Below the pieces are notes generated by a model that was not told where the DNA came from, ran no database searches, and was given only the letters and a program-made list of their open reading frames with translations. Source: Kouleothrix aurantiaca (GTDB lineage Bacteria; Chloroflexota; Chloroflexia; Chloroflexales; Roseiflexaceae). Taken from it: a DNA stretch of 12,028 nt. Positions 6,093 through 12,028 of this stretch are shown piece after piece. Position numbers and translations under genes: made by a program. Each line of letters opens with the position of its first letter. Within the stretch, counting starts at the first letter, position 1. Location of the stretch: assembly GCA_001399705.1 (NCBI GenBank), contig LJCR01000028.1, positions 1-12,028 on the forward strand. The letters run 5' to 3'.

Positions 6093-6141
6093 AACGTTTT
6101 CATTCCAAATACCATTCCATTCAAGAATTAAGGGGGGTGTT

Positions 6142-6816
6142 ATGTGTAATGGATATAATCATCCACCAGATTGCGACTGCCCATTTGGCCCAGGAGGTGG
6201 CGGTTCGGGTGGGTGGAGTGGTAATGGTAGCGCGAGTCGCGCCGAGAAGATTTCAACTGTTTCCGCCAACTTAGATGATTACTGTAGGCCAACGCACTGC
6301 GGGGAGTGCGGGCAAGAGGTCTTCTTTATCAGACACAATGGAGGGTCATTGTGGGTGGAACATCTTGGTCAGCCTTGGCCCAAGCATGAATGCTACTATA
6401 GAGATAACGAAAGCACACTTCAGGAGTATACGCAGTTCTCGCAACTAGCCGAAGCCGTAAAAGAACCAAACGCTGGTATCGCAGTGCATACACACATACG
6501 GCCAAATTGTATGACTGATGTGATCATCATTCAATGCTTCGATAACCGGAATATCAATTGTTTAGTTGATCATGTTGATGAAACTGGTGTAATTGGGACA
6601 GTCGTGTTTGTGTCCTTAGTAGAGAAAAGAATATACACTATCAACAAGACTTCTTATAAGATTGAAGATTATGCTATTGTTAGCGATGAAACCACCCTAA
6701 ATTCAACAGTAAAAGTGGAAGAGAAAAAGAAATTTACTTGTGATGAGTGCAGCCGTGTTTTTAGTAAGAAGAAATCGCTCAAGACACACAAATTCAAAGC
6801 GCACCATAAAAACTAA
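6142..6816 (+). CDS. Zinc-finger protein with zinc ribbon and C-terminal C2H2 finger
   Basis: The protein has 224 residues from ATG 6142, preceded by AAGGGGGG; the upstream in-frame ATG at 6055 lacks a site and lies before the hairpin. The N-terminus NGYNHPPDCDCPFGPGGG is a Cys/Gly-rich motif I have seen in uncharacterised bacterial proteins. A zinc ribbon-like part follows (C53-x2-C56, then H82-x-C84 in KHEC). Residues about 95-190 look like a beta-rich domain without recognised family. The C-terminus has C200-x2-C203-x3-F207-x5-L213-x2-H216-x4-H221, an exact TFIIIA-type C2H2 finger, which is unusual in bacteria, set among lysines. It is the only complete rightward gene of the element, is more AT-rich than its neighbours, and has its own terminator, so it looks like an inserted cargo gene. 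Nucleic-acid binding is likely; its target is unknown. Confidence 0.85.
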   Translation: MCNGYNHPPDCDCPFGPGGGGSGGWSGNGSASRAEKISTVSANLDDYCRPTHCGECGQEVFFIRHNGGSLWVEHLGQPWPKHECYYRDNESTLQEYTQFSQLAEAVKEPNAGIAVHTHIRPNCMTDVIIIQCFDNRNINCLVDHVDETGVIGTVVFVSLVEKRIYTINKTSYKIEDYAIVSDETTLNSTVKVEEKKKFTCDECSRVFSKKKSLKTHKFKAHHKN

Positions 6817-6830
6817 TCTAATATGTGACG

Positions 6831-6870
6831 GGAAGCGGATGCTTCAAATGAGGCACCCGCTTCCTGTTTT
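6831..6870 (+). terminator. Intrinsic terminator of the zinc-finger gene
   Basis: GGAAGCGG (6831-6838) pairs with CCGCTTCC (6857-6864), and an inner TGC/GCA pair extends the stem past one mismatch. TGTTTT follows. It lies between two genes that converge. Read leftward there is no T-run after the stem, so it serves the rightward gene. Confidence 0.75.
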
Positions 6871-6877
6871 CCACGTT

Positions 6878-7858
6878 TTACTCGAAATCAGACCAGCGTG
6901 TGAGTCCATCAGCGAACAGTTGAGGCAGGTTGTCGTCGATTACGAGAAAACCATTCGACCAGTCTTGGAATCTTGACAGTCCCGCGCCGCGCTGGATGTA
7001 TGGTGTAATCGTCCGGTCACACATGCAGCCAGGGTCGATTACCCAGAATTTGTCGTTCACCTTTGACATACCTTGGATGTGATTGTGTGAACCCAAAATT
7101 CCAGCCTGCCGCAACAGAGCCACTTGCTGCAAGCCGACCGTTGGCCGACTACTGAAGAATGAAGGATGCCCGCCAATCCACTGAGTGCGACCGTCCTGGT
7201 CGTCAAAACACAGGTAGTCTTGTTCAACTGAAACAATGCCATCCATATTTCCGACTGCCATACGCAGGACGTTAGCCCAAGACAGGTCGCGATCGAGCTT
7301 TTTCATCAGCCGACGATCATGATTGCCCGGCAAGACCACGATAGTTTCAAATACCTGATGCAGATACCTGACGACTTGCCCACCAATCTCAAGCGTCTTG
7401 TTCAGGTCGGTCGACTGAATATCTGAACCATGCCGCGAGACGTTATCGAAATCGAAGAGATCGCCAGCGATAACAAGTGTCGGTATTTCAAGATGGTATC
7501 CGACCTTGTAGAGTCGCTCAACCCACAAAGTTGAGTGATATGGCGCGTGAAAATCGCTTGCATATGCGAATTTCTGCAACTTAAAGTGTGCGGGTGGTTG
7601 AACAATATTCGCTGCGCGTGGTAGAGCGTTGCTGGTTTGCCGAAGTGTGTTGATTGCCTGCGGTGACGGTGGTACAACCTCTTCAGATACTTCAATTTGA
7701 AGTGCTTCCGCACCACCCGCACGACTTAACGCGCCGCGTAAACTATCTGCGTTCAAGCCGTATTTCTGAGCGAAAGCGAGGATTCCGCCACGCCGTCCAA
7801 GTGCGTCCAAGAGTTCTGATTTTTGAAAAACCGAAAGGTTATCGAGGATTGTTGTCAC
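6878..7858 (-). CDS. Metallophosphoesterase with N-terminal HTH-like region
   Basis: The protein has 326 residues from GTG 7858, chosen for AGGAG eight bases upstream; the longer frame to 8002 overlaps the next gene. The C-terminal two thirds is a calcineurin-like phosphoesterase with all metal-binding motifs: SDFH (D102, H104), GDLFD (D133), GNHD (N179, H180), GGH (H231) and GSHNH (H258, H260). The family cleaves phosphodiesters in nucleic acids, nucleotides or proteins with two metal ions. Residues 1-50 (GGILAFAQKYGLNADSLRGAL) look like a DNA-binding helix pair of the kind in phage regulators, followed by a Pro-rich linker. It is the last gene of the replication operon, so a DNA-processing nuclease or phosphatase is plausible. 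The substrate cannot be read from the sequence. Confidence 0.88.
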   Translation of the reverse strand: MTTILDNLSVFQKSELLDALGRRGGILAFAQKYGLNADSLRGALSRAGGAEALQIEVSEEVVPPSPQAINTLRQTSNALPRAANIVQPPAHFKLQKFAYASDFHAPYHSTLWVERLYKVGYHLEIPTLVIAGDLFDFDNVSRHGSDIQSTDLNKTLEIGGQVVRYLHQVFETIVVLPGNHDRRLMKKLDRDLSWANVLRMAVGNMDGIVSVEQDYLCFDDQDGRTQWIGGHPSFFSSRPTVGLQQVALLRQAGILGSHNHIQGMSKVNDKFWVIDPGCMCDRTITPYIQRGAGLSRFQDWSNGFLVIDDNLPQLFADGLTRWSDFE

Positions 7859-7899
7859 TGAAGTAGCTCCTGTCTGTGATGTTGTAGTGTGATGTTGGA

Positions 7900-7917
7900 G
7901 CCGGTCGGAGCCGGTCG
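7900..7917. repeat. Intergenic repeat GCCGGTCGG(T/A)GCCGGTCG, copy 2
   Basis: GCCGGTCGGAGCCGGTCG matches the copy at 5218-5235 in 17 of 18 bases and in the same orientation. It is followed by an alternating GT tract (7919-7931) that runs into the stop codon of the 67-residue gene. Like copy 1, it lies between a stop and the next ribosome site on the leftward transcript. Confidence 0.65.
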
Positions 7918-7931
7918 AGGGTGTGTGTGTG

Positions 7932-8135
7932 TTAGTTGCCGACGTTGATGTGGAGTTTCCAGCCATCAAGCTCGGCCTCGACAGCCGCGCCTTCGACGAC
8001 ACTCAGAATATCGTCGGCGTTGAAACCCGCCTGCTGGCAGAATGCGTAAAATTTTTCCCAAGCGACTAGGCCACGAAACGCTTGCTCGCAGAGTTCAACT
8101 TCCTCGTCCGTCCAAGCCATAATGAAATCGATCAC
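7932..8135 (-). CDS. Small acidic protein in the replication operon
   Basis: The protein has 67 residues from GTG 8135, preferred because GGAG lies 7 bases upstream; ATG 8120 would give 62 residues but has no site. The sequence (MAWTDEEVELCEQAFRGLVAWEKFY, then CQQAGFNADDILSVVEGAAVEAELDGWKL) is acidic and helical, with no motif I recognise. It lies between the helicase and the metallophosphoesterase, 73 bases after the helicase stop. It may bind one of them, but this is only positional. Confidence 0.65.
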   Translation of the reverse strand: MIDFIMAWTDEEVELCEQAFRGLVAWEKFYAFCQQAGFNADDILSVVEGAAVEAELDGWKLHINVGN

Positions 8136-8208
8136 TTTAGTTCTCCATCGAATGCTCGTCGATGCGAGTCGTGTTTTGCTTAGTCCAGTCCAAAGTATCC
8201 GCCACCTT

Positions 8209-9846
8209 TTAAGCCGCTGCTGTGAACTCAAAAATTCGTTGTTGTCCATACCTCCCGTTGAACTCGTCTTCGAGATACCCACACTCGCGCATCAGGTTGA
8301 GTGTTTGATCGCGATTTGTTTTGTCGGTCATACGCATCACCAACTTCTTCGCCTTCTCAAACCTCTGAGCGCTGATCAGCTTATCAACCTCGATAGTTAT
8401 TTCTTCATCGCTCAGGATTGCTGGTGAGAAGTCGTTCGATAGATCCTCGTCAAATCCTTCCGCTTCAACATCGTTAGATGTCTTCAGACGAATACCCTGA
8501 AAATATGTGCCGTTTAGCGAGCGATTTTGCACGGTACTCGTGGCACGTCCTTTGTTGCGAGTGACCTTCAGATCCATGTCAAGAAGTTCGCGACCAAGAT
8601 TTTCACTTGAGAGTGGTTTTGCACCACTTTCGATCAAAATTCGGCAATACGATGCGTACAAGTCGCTTTGTGGGACACGCGCACCCGCTTCGATTACGCA
8701 ATAATCGCGAATGAACCGCTTCAGGCCATTTCCAGCAAGACTCCACTCATCGAGAATGTTCTTCTGAGACACCGACATTTGATAAAACCCACGATTGAGC
8801 GTGGCGAGAGCTTCACGGATGCAGCTAATCGCGAATGCCGGAACCTCGCCTTCAAGCTTGTTAAGCAGGTTCAGATCACGCTGGTTTTCTGGGCGGTGAA
8901 CTGGCACACTCACCGGGATGATGCGTGCAAAGATTGCACCAGAGACATCCTTGGTTTTTGGAGCGTCGTTGGTTGTCATGAAAATTTTCGCCAACCAGCT
9001 TGTCTCGCGTTCCTCGTCACGACCGATGCCACGCGCACCAGCACCGCCATGTGCGCTGAGTTGCTTGAAAATTTCCTCATTACCATCACTCATGGCATTT
9101 GTTGGAAGTTCGTCGATACACGTAACCAATTCCGAGCGGCGCATGAAACGAATTCTTTTACCTTCGAGGCTGTTGTCGAAGACTCCTGCTGGACACCAAT
9201 CCCGCGCCTCTTTTGCATTAAAACCAGCCACGAGGCGTGCAAGCGCCATAAGTACGCTCTTACCACTACGCTTTGGCCCGAACAAGATGAGTGCGTTGTG
9301 CAAACTTGTGTCGCGCAGAATTGACAAGCCAACATGAGCGCGAAAACATGCACGCGCCAGTGGATCTGGGACAACGCCTTCGATAAAGGCATCAATCGCC
9401 TGGTGTTTACCTTCGGGTTCATACTCGTATGGTAGGCAATATGTAAGATTGTCCTCCTTGTTATGCGCAGAAAGTTCGCCAAGCGTCCAGGAAACCTTAC
9501 CGTCAGCATTCATTTGCCGCTCAATCGACAGCGTTCCATTCCGAAAATTTACGCAATGTTCGCGTTGCGTGAAATCACGCTGCATAATCATTTTTGCGTA
9601 ATATATCGTGTCCTTGGACGTGGATTTTCCCGAAATATGCACTCCAACACTCCGAATTGCCTTAATTGCCATCAAGGTAATCTTCGATAGCTCGGTTAAT
9701 GTGTCATGCCAGTGCGTGCCAGTCCAGCGGCGTAAAGCGTCATACGGCTCGTCGTAGACCAAATCAGCACCGAACATATTTTTCAACTCTTGCGCGGCAT
9801 CCCAAATATCCGGTTTTGGTGCTCTCGCATTCTCGTTCACACTCAT
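8209..9846 (-). CDS. SF3 (D5/P4-type) replicative helicase
   Basis: This 545-residue protein has a D5_N-like region (residues about 10-150, including VNFRNGTLSI) ahead of the superfamily 3 core: Walker A GPKRSGKS (190-197), Walker B CIDEL (243-247), motif C KIFMTTND (287-294, N293), and an arginine-finger candidate R308. A winged-helix-like region follows (about 355-460), with an acidic tail and a helical end. These enzymes unwind DNA at phage and plasmid origins, usually beside a primase. The ATG at 9846 is two bases after the Prim-Pol stop, and GGGAG lies within the last Prim-Pol codons, so the two are translationally coupled. Here primase and helicase are separate proteins, whereas P4 alpha joins them. 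Confidence 0.93.
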   Translation of the reverse strand: MSVNENARAPKPDIWDAAQELKNMFGADLVYDEPYDALRRWTGTHWHDTLTELSKITLMAIKAIRSVGVHISGKSTSKDTIYYAKMIMQRDFTQREHCVNFRNGTLSIERQMNADGKVSWTLGELSAHNKEDNLTYCLPYEYEPEGKHQAIDAFIEGVVPDPLARACFRAHVGLSILRDTSLHNALILFGPKRSGKSVLMALARLVAGFNAKEARDWCPAGVFDNSLEGKRIRFMRRSELVTCIDELPTNAMSDGNEEIFKQLSAHGGAGARGIGRDEERETSWLAKIFMTTNDAPKTKDVSGAIFARIIPVSVPVHRPENQRDLNLLNKLEGEVPAFAISCIREALATLNRGFYQMSVSQKNILDEWSLAGNGLKRFIRDYCVIEAGARVPQSDLYASYCRILIESGAKPLSSENLGRELLDMDLKVTRNKGRATSTVQNRSLNGTYFQGIRLKTSNDVEAEGFDEDLSNDFSPAILSDEEITIEVDKLISAQRFEKAKKLVMRMTDKTNRDQTLNLMRECGYLEDEFNGRYGQQRIFEFTAAA

Positions 9847-9848
9847 GT

Positions 9849-11204
9849 CTACACTCCCGCCCGCGACTTTGCGCGGACAATTTCATTAAAAGGTCGCGCC
9901 GCTGCCGACCGGACGATCTCGTCGACTGAACGCGCCGCACTCGACCGGACGATCTTGTCGACCGGGCGGCTAGAAAACGCCATCCGCCTCGGAAGCCTGC
10001 TCGCTACCGAACGGTCGGGTGCTTCATATCCAACGCCTTCCCAGCGGAATTTACAAAACTCACCGTTTGTCCTGTTGGGACAATAGAAACCTGATTTCTG
10101 GCTGACCTGCAACTCGTGGGTCGGGTGATACGGGCAAAACGCTACGTCGTTCCGAAATTCCGGCTGAACCACCATGCCAAGTTCGGCGGCAATTGCCCGA
10201 ACTGCTGCTCGTGCGTCGTCGCCAAATTCAAATTTGCAGCGAACACTGAATGGTGTGTGCCAAAACCCATCACGCAGTTCGTCGTTGTTTGAGTGGTGAA
10301 AGCTGCGGTTGTCATCACCAATATGCACGCTCGGCACACTATGAGTGCCGCGACCAGGGCGATGCATCCGGTTACTAAAGGCGTCTGCGTATCCGAACCG
10401 GCGCAAAACCTCGCGAACGTCTGTCTGCGCGTTGTAACGATCGATCACCGAGTCTTGATTTGCACAACCAGACCAGACCGACCGAGTGGCGTGCTGAATG
10501 ACTGGCTTGTCTTCTACCTGAGACATCGACCGTGCAATATTGAGAATGGCATTTACATCAACCTGTGGCCAACGCGGTGTCTCATAAAACTCACCGTTGT
10601 CCATCCGATAGAAATTCCCATTCGGATGGCGGCTTGGGGCGATAACGGCATATCCACCCGCGCCACGCGTCTCGATCGCGATTTTCCGGCCAAGAGTTTC
10701 GTTCGTGTCCAAAACCCAGGCGAGTTTTGTGTTTTCACCCGGTTGGTCGCAGCGAACCGCCACCTGCCATCCGCCCGAACCAGTCTGCTGGCGCGGAAGC
10801 GAGCGAACTGGAAAACCTCGCGCTTCGCAGGCGTCGGCCCATTGCTCGAACAAATCCTCCGATCCATTGTTGAAGCGGTCGAAGTCAATCACCAGCAAAC
10901 CACCACTGATCTCGCCGCACACGAGTGCGAGTTGTGCGCCAGCCTTCAACCAGCGATACAGTTCATCCAGAGTGGCACGGCGGGTTTGAAACTCATTCCA
11001 CCCATGCCTCTGGTACTCGTAAACCTCGCCAGTTTTCTCGTTGACACTGCGACCCATCACTGGCGAACCGTCTTCATTCCATAAAAGTGGAAGGAGACGC
11101 GCAAACGGTCGCTTGTCACTACCGATCGGGATGATGCTGTAGCCATTCGGCAGAAGCGCACACCCGATACGCCTTAATTCTTGTTTCTGCTCTCGTAAAT
11201 CCAT
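9849..11204 (-). CDS. Prim-Pol bifunctional DNA primase/polymerase
   Basis: The protein has 451 residues from ATG 11204 (GGAG six bases upstream); the longer frame to 11297 would cross the structured leader. The Prim-Pol domain (about 10-220) shows motif I IDFD (D107, D109), motif II SGGWQ (143-147) with Gln where the family usually has His, motif III E178, and GGYAVIAPSRHPNG (183-196). A second region (265-345) has the RSFHHSNNDEL...FWHTPFSVRC pattern seen in phage primases. A zinc site follows (C357-x2-H360-x14-C375-x8-C384). The C-terminus ends in a 12-residue tandem repeat (about 413-446, VDEIVRSAAAR-like). It should lay down primers and possibly extend them at the element's origin, with the SF3 helicase. 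Its translation is probably controlled by the antisense RNA over its leader. Confidence 0.92.
   Translation of the reverse strand: MDLREQKQELRRIGCALLPNGYSIIPIGSDKRPFARLLPLLWNEDGSPVMGRSVNEKTGEVYEYQRHGWNEFQTRRATLDELYRWLKAGAQLALVCGEISGGLLVIDFDRFNNGSEDLFEQWADACEARGFPVRSLPRQQTGSGGWQVAVRCDQPGENTKLAWVLDTNETLGRKIAIETRGAGGYAVIAPSRHPNGNFYRMDNGEFYETPRWPQVDVNAILNIARSMSQVEDKPVIQHATRSVWSGCANQDSVIDRYNAQTDVREVLRRFGYADAFSNRMHRPGRGTHSVPSVHIGDDNRSFHHSNNDELRDGFWHTPFSVRCKFEFGDDARAAVRAIAAELGMVVQPEFRNDVAFCPYHPTHELQVSQKSGFYCPNRTNGEFCKFRWEGVGYEAPDRSVASRLPRRMAFSSRPVDKIVRSSAARSVDEIVRSAAARPFNEIVRAKSRAGV
9895..9966 (-). repeat. Tandem 36-bp repeat in the 3' end of the Prim-Pol gene
   Basis: Two adjacent 36-base units start at 9895 and 9931. 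Both begin CGCGCCGC and share CGACCGGACGATCT followed by (C/T) or directly by GTCGAC at the same position. They encode a 12-residue unit (SVDEIVRSAAAR-like), with a diverged third copy (PFNEIVRAKSRA) toward the C-terminus. In-frame, so it may be a peptide repeat or a DNA site within the gene. Confidence 0.7.
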
Positions 11205-11338
11205 TTCACACTCCACTACCGGGGCTGGTAGCATTCTTGAGTGTGGAATGTTTCTGTGGTACAATCGAGGTGCCAACCTTCGAGGCGTACCACGCACGCT
11301 TCACTCAAAACCTGTGCTACCAAGCGCGGGTTTTGTTT
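11205..11338 (-). promoter_or_regulatory. Structured leader of the Prim-Pol mRNA
   Basis: Read leftward this 134-base spacer holds several pairings. GTGGTAC (11293-11287) pairs with GTACCAC (11262-11256), enclosing CGA-A-GGT/ACCTCG with a TGGC loop. CTACC (11231-11227) pairs with GGTAG (11220-11216) right before the GGAG ribosome site. TGGTAGCA (11322-11315) can instead pair with TGCTACCA (11233-11226), which would dissolve the hairpin beside the ribosome site. Two mutually exclusive folds next to a start, opposite an antisense transcript, are typical of copy-number control of replication proteins. Confidence 0.55.
11237..11265 (+). promoter_or_regulatory. Sigma70 promoter for an antisense RNA
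   Basis: TTGAGT (11237-11242), a spacer of exactly 17 bases, and TACAAT (11260-11265), with TGG before the -10. It faces right, against all genes around it. There is no open frame downstream before the terminator at 11307-11340. A start at about 11271-11273 is expected. Confidence 0.7.
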
Positions 11339-11340
11339 TT
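11272..11340 (+). ncRNA. Predicted counter-transcribed RNA against the primase leader
   Basis: A promoter at 11237-11265 and an intrinsic terminator ending at 11340 bound a transcript of about 69 nt with no coding capacity. It is fully complementary to the middle and 5' part of the Prim-Pol leader. Its expected 5' end (GCCAACC) covers the TGGC loop of the main leader hairpin, and its terminator loop (TACCAA, part of TGCTACCA) covers the leader segment that can pair with TGCTACCA near the ribosome site. Binding would therefore be expected to change access to the primase start. Small antisense RNAs of this arrangement set plasmid copy number in many replicons. The transcript ends are estimated from the motifs. 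Confidence 0.6.
11307..11340 (+). terminator. Intrinsic terminator of the antisense RNA
   Basis: AAAACCTGTGC (11307-11317) pairs with GCGCGGGTTTT (11324-11334) over 11 positions, two of them G-T wobbles, with loop TACCAA, followed by GTTTTT. Its T-run overlaps the stop codon (11339-11341) of the leftward HTH gene, so the RNA gene fills the spacer between the two protein genes. Confidence 0.72.
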
Positions 11341-11506
11341 ACTTCGACTTCAACAGTTCCTCAATCTCATCAGCACGATATTTCCAGCGCCGACCAACCC
11401 GTGTACCCAACTTTCCTGCGTTCGACCAGCGGTGCAATGTTTGCTTCGAGATACGAAGTAACTGTTGAACTTCCTTGCTCGTAAGAACCTGAAGATTTGT
11501 GTCCAT
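11339..11506 (-). CDS. Excisionase-like helix-turn-helix protein, 55 residues
   Basis: Translating leftward from ATG 11506 gives 55 residues that begin MDTNLQVLTSKEVQQLLRIS and end EIEELLKSK. LTSKEVQQLLRISKQTLHRW is a MerR/excisionase-type helix-turn-helix, followed by the usual wing and helix (GRRWKYRADEIEELL). AAAGGAG lies upstream. Proteins of this kind bend DNA to direct excision (Xis) or act as small regulators of replication genes. It lies directly upstream of the antisense-controlled primase gene and downstream of the zinc-ribbon gene in the same direction. The sequence alone cannot decide between Xis and a replication regulator, and no integrase is in view. Confidence 0.88.
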   Translation of the reverse strand: MDTNLQVLTSKEVQQLLRISKQTLHRWSNAGKLGTRVGRRWKYRADEIEELLKSK

Positions 11507-11532
11507 TTTGCTGTTTCTCCTTTTGTAATTGA

Positions 11533-12027
11533 TTACTCGTGATCACTCGTGTTACTTGTTAGACAATCTACCGTATTTCCAGACGGTAGTGGTAATTCAC
11601 GAATTTGGCGTACCAATCGGTAAATCGTCGATAAACTTACCTTCTTGCCAAAACGATTTTCGTTCAATTTTTTGTAAATACGAAATGGCTTAGTATCTCC
11701 GTTTAGATACAACCTGACGACTGTGTTTTGTACACTCTCAGAAATTTGGCTCCGACCAACTCGTGTTTTACGTGGAAGGACATCAGAGACGACATCTTGA
11801 TCCAAGATGTCTTCAATGCCGACCACAACTAGCCGGTTTTGTTCCACTCTGGTCATCCCGACCAGACCATGCGGTGTTCGCTTTCCCGAACGAGCATCAG
11901 GCATGAGTTGCGCGTGCCAATCCTGGTTGACCCAGTCCGAGCCAAACTCTTTTTCATTCCTCGACCAGCAAGCTGCGCATGTACATTGTTTCAGTTTCGC
12001 GGGAGGAAACTCCCTGCCGCAATAAAG
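11533..12027 (-). CDS. Zinc-ribbon plus helix-turn-helix protein, 5' end outside window
   Basis: The shortest start would be ATG 11904 (123 residues), but the frame stays open to the window edge, giving at least 164 residues. The added part is clearly protein-like: LYCGREFPPAKLKQCTCAAC, with four cysteines placed as in a treble-clef or zinc-ribbon (C-x11-C-x-C-x2-C), then WSRNEKEFGSDWVNQDWHAQ. A basic, Gly-rich middle follows. A C-terminal helix-turn-helix (SESVQNTVVRLYLNGDTKP, then KKVSLSTIYRLVRQI) resembles DNA-binding domains of resolvases and transposon regulators. The real start is beyond base 12028. It is probably a regulator of the replication operon; no catalytic motif is visible. Confidence 0.75.
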   Translation of the reverse strand, partial: LYCGREFPPAKLKQCTCAACWSRNEKEFGSDWVNQDWHAQLMPDARSGKRTPHGLVGMTRVEQNRLVVVGIEDILDQDVVSDVLPRKTRVGRSQISESVQNTVVRLYLNGDTKPFRIYKKLNENRFGKKVSLSTIYRLVRQIRELPLPSGNTVDCLTSNTSDHE

Positions 12028-12028
12028 A

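Larger units (their letters stand above)
5782..6141. other. AT-rich divergent intergenic control region
   Basis: These 360 bases separate the leftward operon from the rightward zinc-finger gene and are clearly more AT-rich than the neighbours. They hold the leftward promoter (5959-5987), a second possible leftward -10 (5833-5841) and a 9-bp hairpin (6066-6092). A direct repeat TATCTAAA(T/A) occurs at 6029-6037 and 6074-6082. I see no open frame worth calling. An origin here is possible but not shown. Confidence 0.6.

Noticed and set aside
8137..8205. A 22-codon leftward frame (GTG 8205 to TAA 8137) ending one base before the GTG of the 67-residue gene
   Set aside because: The stop-start spacing would suit a coupling peptide, but at this length the frame may be chance and there is no clear ribosome site before its GTG. 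Conservation would be needed.
10293..11084. 263-codon rightward frame opposite the Prim-Pol gene
   Set aside because: Antisense shadow; the leftward frame has the Prim-Pol motifs and a good ribosome site.

Overview
The window looks like the left part of an integrated mobile element next to bacterial chromosome, probably in a member of the Chloroflexota. That assignment is tentative. It rests on the GC-rich flank, on the degenerate 'cttcgtg / ctctgtgt / gacaagatga' spacer repeats at 136-291 that are common in Chloroflexota and a few other phyla, and on the Thr/Pro-rich extracytoplasmic linkers. No rRNA, tRNA, CRISPR array or recognisable integrase lies in the window, and the right end cuts through a gene, so the element continues beyond base 12028.

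Layout, left to right. Bases 1-117 are the 3' end of a rightward host gene, followed by host-type spacer. Bases about 330-672 hold a possible border zone with a 12-bp tandem repeat, a terminator for leftward transcription, and an array of nine 11-bp phased units built on AGACCCTC. Bases 673-5781 form a tightly packed leftward operon of eight genes. In transcription order they are three small cytoplasmic proteins, a single-pass membrane protein with a long linker, a secreted lysozyme-like plus NlpC/P60 wall hydrolase, a multi-pass membrane protein, an FtsK/HerA-type ATPase with a C-terminal helix-turn-helix, and a multi-pass membrane protein ending in a C2HC zinc finger. Bases 5782-6141 are an AT-rich divergent control region. 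Bases 6142-6816 carry the only complete rightward gene of the element, a zinc-finger protein with its own terminator.

The right part (6878-12028) is a leftward replication and regulation operon. In transcription order it has a zinc-ribbon/HTH protein cut by the window edge, a 55-residue excisionase-like HTH protein missed by length-limited ORF calling, a Prim-Pol primase-polymerase, an SF3 (D5-like) helicase, a 67-residue protein, and an HTH-metallophosphoesterase. Between the HTH gene and the Prim-Pol gene is what looks like a counter-transcribed RNA: a good sigma70 promoter and an intrinsic terminator on the opposite strand, about 70 nt apart, antisense to the structured leader of the primase mRNA.

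Taken together, a Prim-Pol/SF3 replicon with antisense control is joined to one FtsK-like translocase, a wall hydrolase and several membrane proteins, with no VirB4 or relaxase in view. This resembles in plan the actinomycete integrative conjugative elements (AICEs), which move double-stranded DNA with one FtsK-like TraB protein. The functional reading is inference; the gene calls themselves are mostly solid.
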